DNA from: Desulfobacterales bacterium
GTDB lineage: Bacteria > Desulfobacterota > Desulfobacteria > Desulfobacterales > 4be13
Direction: 5' to 3'
DNA: 16,280 nucleotides
Assembly: GCA_029940115.1 (NCBI GenBank)
Contig: JAOZRQ010000017.1
Coordinates: 12,014-28,293, forward strand
The stretch's first letter is position 1, and every line of letters begins with the position of its first letter. Positions 13,738-16,280 of this stretch are shown here, piece by piece. The notes beneath the pieces are model-generated. The model was given only the letters and a program-made list of their open reading frames with translations. It made no database searches and had not been told where the DNA came from. Position numbers and translations under genes: made by a program.

Positions 13738-15180
13738 ATGACCATTCGGATTTACAACACCTTGGATGGAAAAAAGGAAGAATTCAAACCGATTCAGGAG
13801 AAAAAGATCGGCATGTACGTCTGCGGCCCCACCGTGTATGACGACTGCCACATCGGACATGCCCGGTCGGTGGTGGTCTTTGATGTGATCGTGCGCTATT
13901 TCAGGGCACAGGGCTTTGATGTCACCTATGTCAGAAACTTCACGGATGTGGACGACAAGATCATCAACCGGGCCAACGAACTCGGGATTGATTCCCGGGA
14001 GGTCTCTGAGAAATTCATTGAGGCCTTCTATACCGACATGGATGCGCTCCATGTCCAGCGGGCCGATTTTGAGCCGAAAGTCACGGAATACATCAAAGAG
14101 ATCAAGGCGTTTGTCGAGAAATTGATTGAAAAAGGACATGCCTATCAGACAGAGGGGGATGTCTTCTACGCGGTGGAATCTTTCAAAGACTACGGAAAGC
14201 TTTCGGGTCGCAGGCTGGATGATATGGAAGCGGGGGCCCGGGTGGATGTGGATGAGAGAAAGCGGAACCCCTTCGATTTTGCCCTGTGGAAGGCGGCAAA
14301 ACCCGGGGAACCATTTTGGGACAGCCCTTGGGGAAAAGGCCGGCCCGGATGGCACATCGAATGCTCGGCCATGAGCAACAAGCTCCTCGGAGAGACTTTT
14401 GACATCCATGGCGGCGGCAAGGACCTGATCTTTCCGCACCATGAGAACGAGATCGCCCAGTCCGAAGGCGCATCAGACAAACCCTTTGCAAGATGCTGGA
14501 TGCACAACGGATTCGTGAACATCGATCAGGAGAAGATGTCCAAATCCCTGGGAAACTTCCTGATGATAAAGGATGTGCTGAAGTCGTACCATCCCGAAGC
14601 GATCCGTCTCTTTCTTCTCTCCAACCATTACCGGAGCCCCATTGACTTCACCGAAAAGGCAATGGATGAGGCCACGACCCGATTGGACAGGCTCTACGGC
14701 CTTCTGGAGCGGGTTGAGGAGAGGGTGGGACCAGTGAGGGAGGGGGAGATGAGTAGCCGTCCCTTATGGGGGAAATTCTGCGATGCCATGGATGACGACT
14801 TCAACACCGCGCTCGGCATCGGCATCCTCTTTGATGGGGTCCGCCACCTGAACGGCCTGCTGGATGTGAACAAGGGGGAACTTCCCTTAGATTTGGAAGC
14901 CGAGATCCATGCCGGTCGGGCCGACATGATGGAGATCGGCCGAGAAATTCTCGGAATGCTCACGGCGTCTCCCGGGGCCTATTTTGAGAAGAAGCGAGAG
15001 AAGGGCCTTGCAGAGAGGGCCATTGACCCGGCAATGATTGACCCGCTGATCCAAGAACGGACAGACGCAAGAGGGGCAAAGGACTGGGCAAGAGCCGATC
15101 AGATCAGAGACCAGCTTGCGGAGATGAATATCGTTCTGGAAGACCGGCCCGAGGGGACGGTCTGGAAAATTGAAGATTGA
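13738..15180 (+). CDS. cysS: Cysteinyl-tRNA synthetase
   Basis: A class I aminoacyl-tRNA synthetase of 480 residues, usual for the family, that charges tRNA-Cys with cysteine in the cytoplasm. Signature motifs are CHIGH (HIGH at 38-41) and KMSKS (266-270). Zinc ligands match the known set: C29, C209 (GWHIECSAMS), H234 and E238 (FPHHENE). The C-terminal part carries the helical anticodon-binding region. The start at 13738 follows AAGGAG at 13725-13730 with 7-base spacing. The frame is open further upstream to 13648, but that extension only reads the TTCGGAT array. It is a complete, intact housekeeping gene and helps anchor the window as chromosomal. Confidence 0.98.
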   Translation: MTIRIYNTLDGKKEEFKPIQEKKIGMYVCGPTVYDDCHIGHARSVVVFDVIVRYFRAQGFDVTYVRNFTDVDDKIINRANELGIDSREVSEKFIEAFYTDMDALHVQRADFEPKVTEYIKEIKAFVEKLIEKGHAYQTEGDVFYAVESFKDYGKLSGRRLDDMEAGARVDVDERKRNPFDFALWKAAKPGEPFWDSPWGKGRPGWHIECSAMSNKLLGETFDIHGGGKDLIFPHHENEIAQSEGASDKPFARCWMHNGFVNIDQEKMSKSLGNFLMIKDVLKSYHPEAIRLFLLSNHYRSPIDFTEKAMDEATTRLDRLYGLLERVEERVGPVREGEMSSRPLWGKFCDAMDDDFNTALGIGILFDGVRHLNGLLDVNKGELPLDLEAEIHAGRADMMEIGREILGMLTASPGAYFEKKREKGLAERAIDPAMIDPLIQERTDARGAKDWARADQIRDQLAEMNIVLEDRPEGTVWKIED

Positions 15181-15221
15181 AATCATAAATTTTTCATAGC
15201 GCAGTGGTTGCCTTAAATTTT

Positions 15222-15392
15222 GAGTTTCGGTCATTTGGATTTGATTCGGTCATTCGGATTTGTTTCGGTCATTCGGATTTGTTTCGGTCATTTGGAATTT
15301 GTTTCGGATTTCAGATTTTCACAGTGGGTTGTCTCGAATTATTGAGTTTCGGTCGAATTTTGCGTTTCGGTCATTCGGATTTGTTTTCGCAG
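15222..15392. repeat. Degenerate TTCGG-rich repeat array downstream of cysS
   Basis: About three copies of a ~19-bp unit TTTCGGTCATTCGGATTTG (15240-15302 region) and then dispersed TTTCGGTC motifs. A longer period is also visible: CAGTGG followed by GAGTTTCGGTC recurs near 15202-15230 and 15322-15352, with CAGTGG again at 15390. The core TTCGGAT heptamer is the same as in the arrays flanking the four-helix-bundle gene. No gene is encoded; open frames read the repeat. Confidence 0.75.
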
Positions 15393-15417
15393 TGGCTTCC
15401 GGGCAAAGGCAGAGGTC

Positions 15418-15531
15418 TCAGGGAAAGACCTTTGTGGCCGGCAGCCCTTTTTCGGAGATCAGGGAATAGACCATCTTCTCATTGATATCCAGAAACTTTG
15501 CAACCTCTTTTGTGGAAAACAGTTGTTTCAT
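15418..15531 (-). pseudogene. Truncated excisionase/MerR-like helix-turn-helix ORF (37 aa)
   Basis: Reading the minus strand from ATG at 15531, the product begins MKQLFSTKEVAKFLDINEKM, then VYSLISEKGLPATKVFP and a stop. This is the start of an excisionase/HTH_17-type DNA-binding domain: two helices of the turn are recognisable. Family members normally continue with a short wing and a final W-containing strand, which is missing after ATKV, so it appears truncated or internally deleted. In relatives this domain can precede a periplasmic-binding-like domain, but nothing of that kind follows here. Too short and unsupported by a ribosome site to be sure that it is expressed. Confidence 0.6.
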
Positions 15532-15766
15532 CTCATTTTTTCAGGGTTGGTTAAATGGTCAGCGGTCAGCCGAAGGCCAACCGCACGAGTGGAAGCTCAC
15601 TCTGCTGACAAGTTTAAATCATGGCTGTCAAAATTTGTCAATCCATTATCCATCAAAGAAACCCGGTTTCTGACGCCGCAAAGCGTCATGCCAACCACGC
15701 GGTCGAATTCTTTTGTCAATGATACGGATTGCTTATCAGCTCAGGAGAAATTTGTAAACAATACCC

Positions 15767-16174
15767 GTGTGGGCCAATTCTCTCAAAGAGAAGACGGAAG
15801 ATTTGATTTTTGAAATTCAGCGTGATGTGAACAAGTTGCTTCGTGAAGGAGAAAGATTGAAAAAAACTGCACAGGAAGAAGAAATAGATATGAACATGCT
15901 CCTTCAATCTTTATTGAATAATGTCCGCATTCAATATGCTGAGATAGAAATAAAGGAGGAAATATCTGATGAATTGTATCCTGTTCGAGGAGTAAAGCCA
16001 TATCTGTCCAATGCCATATACAATGTTATTTTAAACGGCATAGAATCTGTAAGATATGAATCGCCCTGTCAAGAAAATAAAAACCAGAGAGATAAAAAAC
16101 ATGTAATGAAACTTGACATATCAAAACAGGAACCGCCAAGGCATTTTGTTTTGGAGAGAATCGAAGAATTGTGA
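15767..16174 (+). pseudogene. Fragment of a sensor histidine kinase (DHp end to N-box of the ATPase)
   Basis: A 135-codon frame reads like the middle of a histidine kinase. A coiled, charged helix (residues ~5-45, LLREGERLKKTAQEEEIDMN) is followed by a HATPase-like start and an N-box-like segment YLSNAIYNVILNGIESVR (79-96, N86 and N90). The frame stops at 16172-16174, about where the DxGxG box should begin, so the ATP lid and G2 box are absent and there is no phospho-His region upstream. The start is uncertain (GTG 15767, no ribosome site; an in-frame stop at 15755). This stretch is clearly more A/T-rich than the rest of the window, suggesting a different origin. Most likely a dead fragment. 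Confidence 0.6.
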
Positions 16175-16217
16175 AATTGGCCATGATCTCTGTTTGGACC
16201 ACATGGCTCGACTTGGA

Positions 16218-16280
16218 TTGGGGGAATTGTCCCGGAGGGACTTGCGAGAATAGCCCGGCAATTCATTGCCGGGTCGGGCA
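16218..16280. repeat. Palindromic repeat with CCCGGCAAT hairpin, copy 2 (cut by window end)
   Basis: From GGGGGAATTGTCCCGGAGGG onward the sequence is the near-identical reverse complement of 11770-11825, including the hairpin CCCGGCAAT-TC-ATTGCCGGG (16254-16273). Continues beyond the window. Confidence 0.75.

Overview
The window looks like chromosomal DNA of a signalling-rich, GC-moderate Gram-negative bacterium. Large hybrid histidine kinases, orphan periplasmic binding proteins, a TPR/binding-protein lipoprotein and a very heavy load of small palindromic repeats together suggest a Desulfobacterota (Desulfobacterales-like) genome. That assignment is inference from gene style only; no rRNA or other marker settles it.

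Layout. Bases 1-241 are a tandem array of four 52-bp units plus a degenerate fifth hairpin. Next comes a 1607-residue hybrid sensor kinase (267-5090: helical/TPR-like, GAF, PAS, HisKA, HATPase, REC, REC, HPt) and a stand-alone CheY-like receiver (5212-5583). From 5582 to 7080 almost everything is repeat elements around one small acidic gene (6220-6432). Two genes follow that encode binding-protein-fold proteins: a periplasmic branched-chain amino acid/urea-type binding protein (7098-8360) and a TPR + binding-protein lipoprotein (8655-10544). A third, family-3 solute-binding protein (10874-11626) follows further repeats. A repeat-filled gap with one gene remnant (11627-12526) leads to a SagB-type nitroreductase (12527-13222), a 23S-rRNA-IVS-type four-helix-bundle gene bracketed by inverted heptamer arrays (13223-13721), and cysteinyl-tRNA synthetase (13738-15180). 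The right end holds another TTCGG-rich array, a truncated excisionase-like helix-turn-helix ORF on the minus strand, a broken fragment of a sensor kinase, and one more palindromic repeat cut by the window edge.

Functionally, the kinase plus receiver form a phosphorelay pair. The three binding proteins have no permease or ATPase beside them, so they may act as sensors or use transporters encoded elsewhere. CysS is the only clear housekeeping gene.

The most striking property is the repeat content. At least eight different small element families can be read by eye. One 125-bp palindromic element is present three times, and two copies are flanked by perfect 9-bp direct repeats, which is direct evidence of transposition. 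Short-period arrays (6 or 7 bp) recur in inverted pairs. They flank a four-helix-bundle gene, form the interior of a ~320-bp element with terminal inverted repeats, and occur in frame inside the kinase, once as an insertion within a receiver domain.
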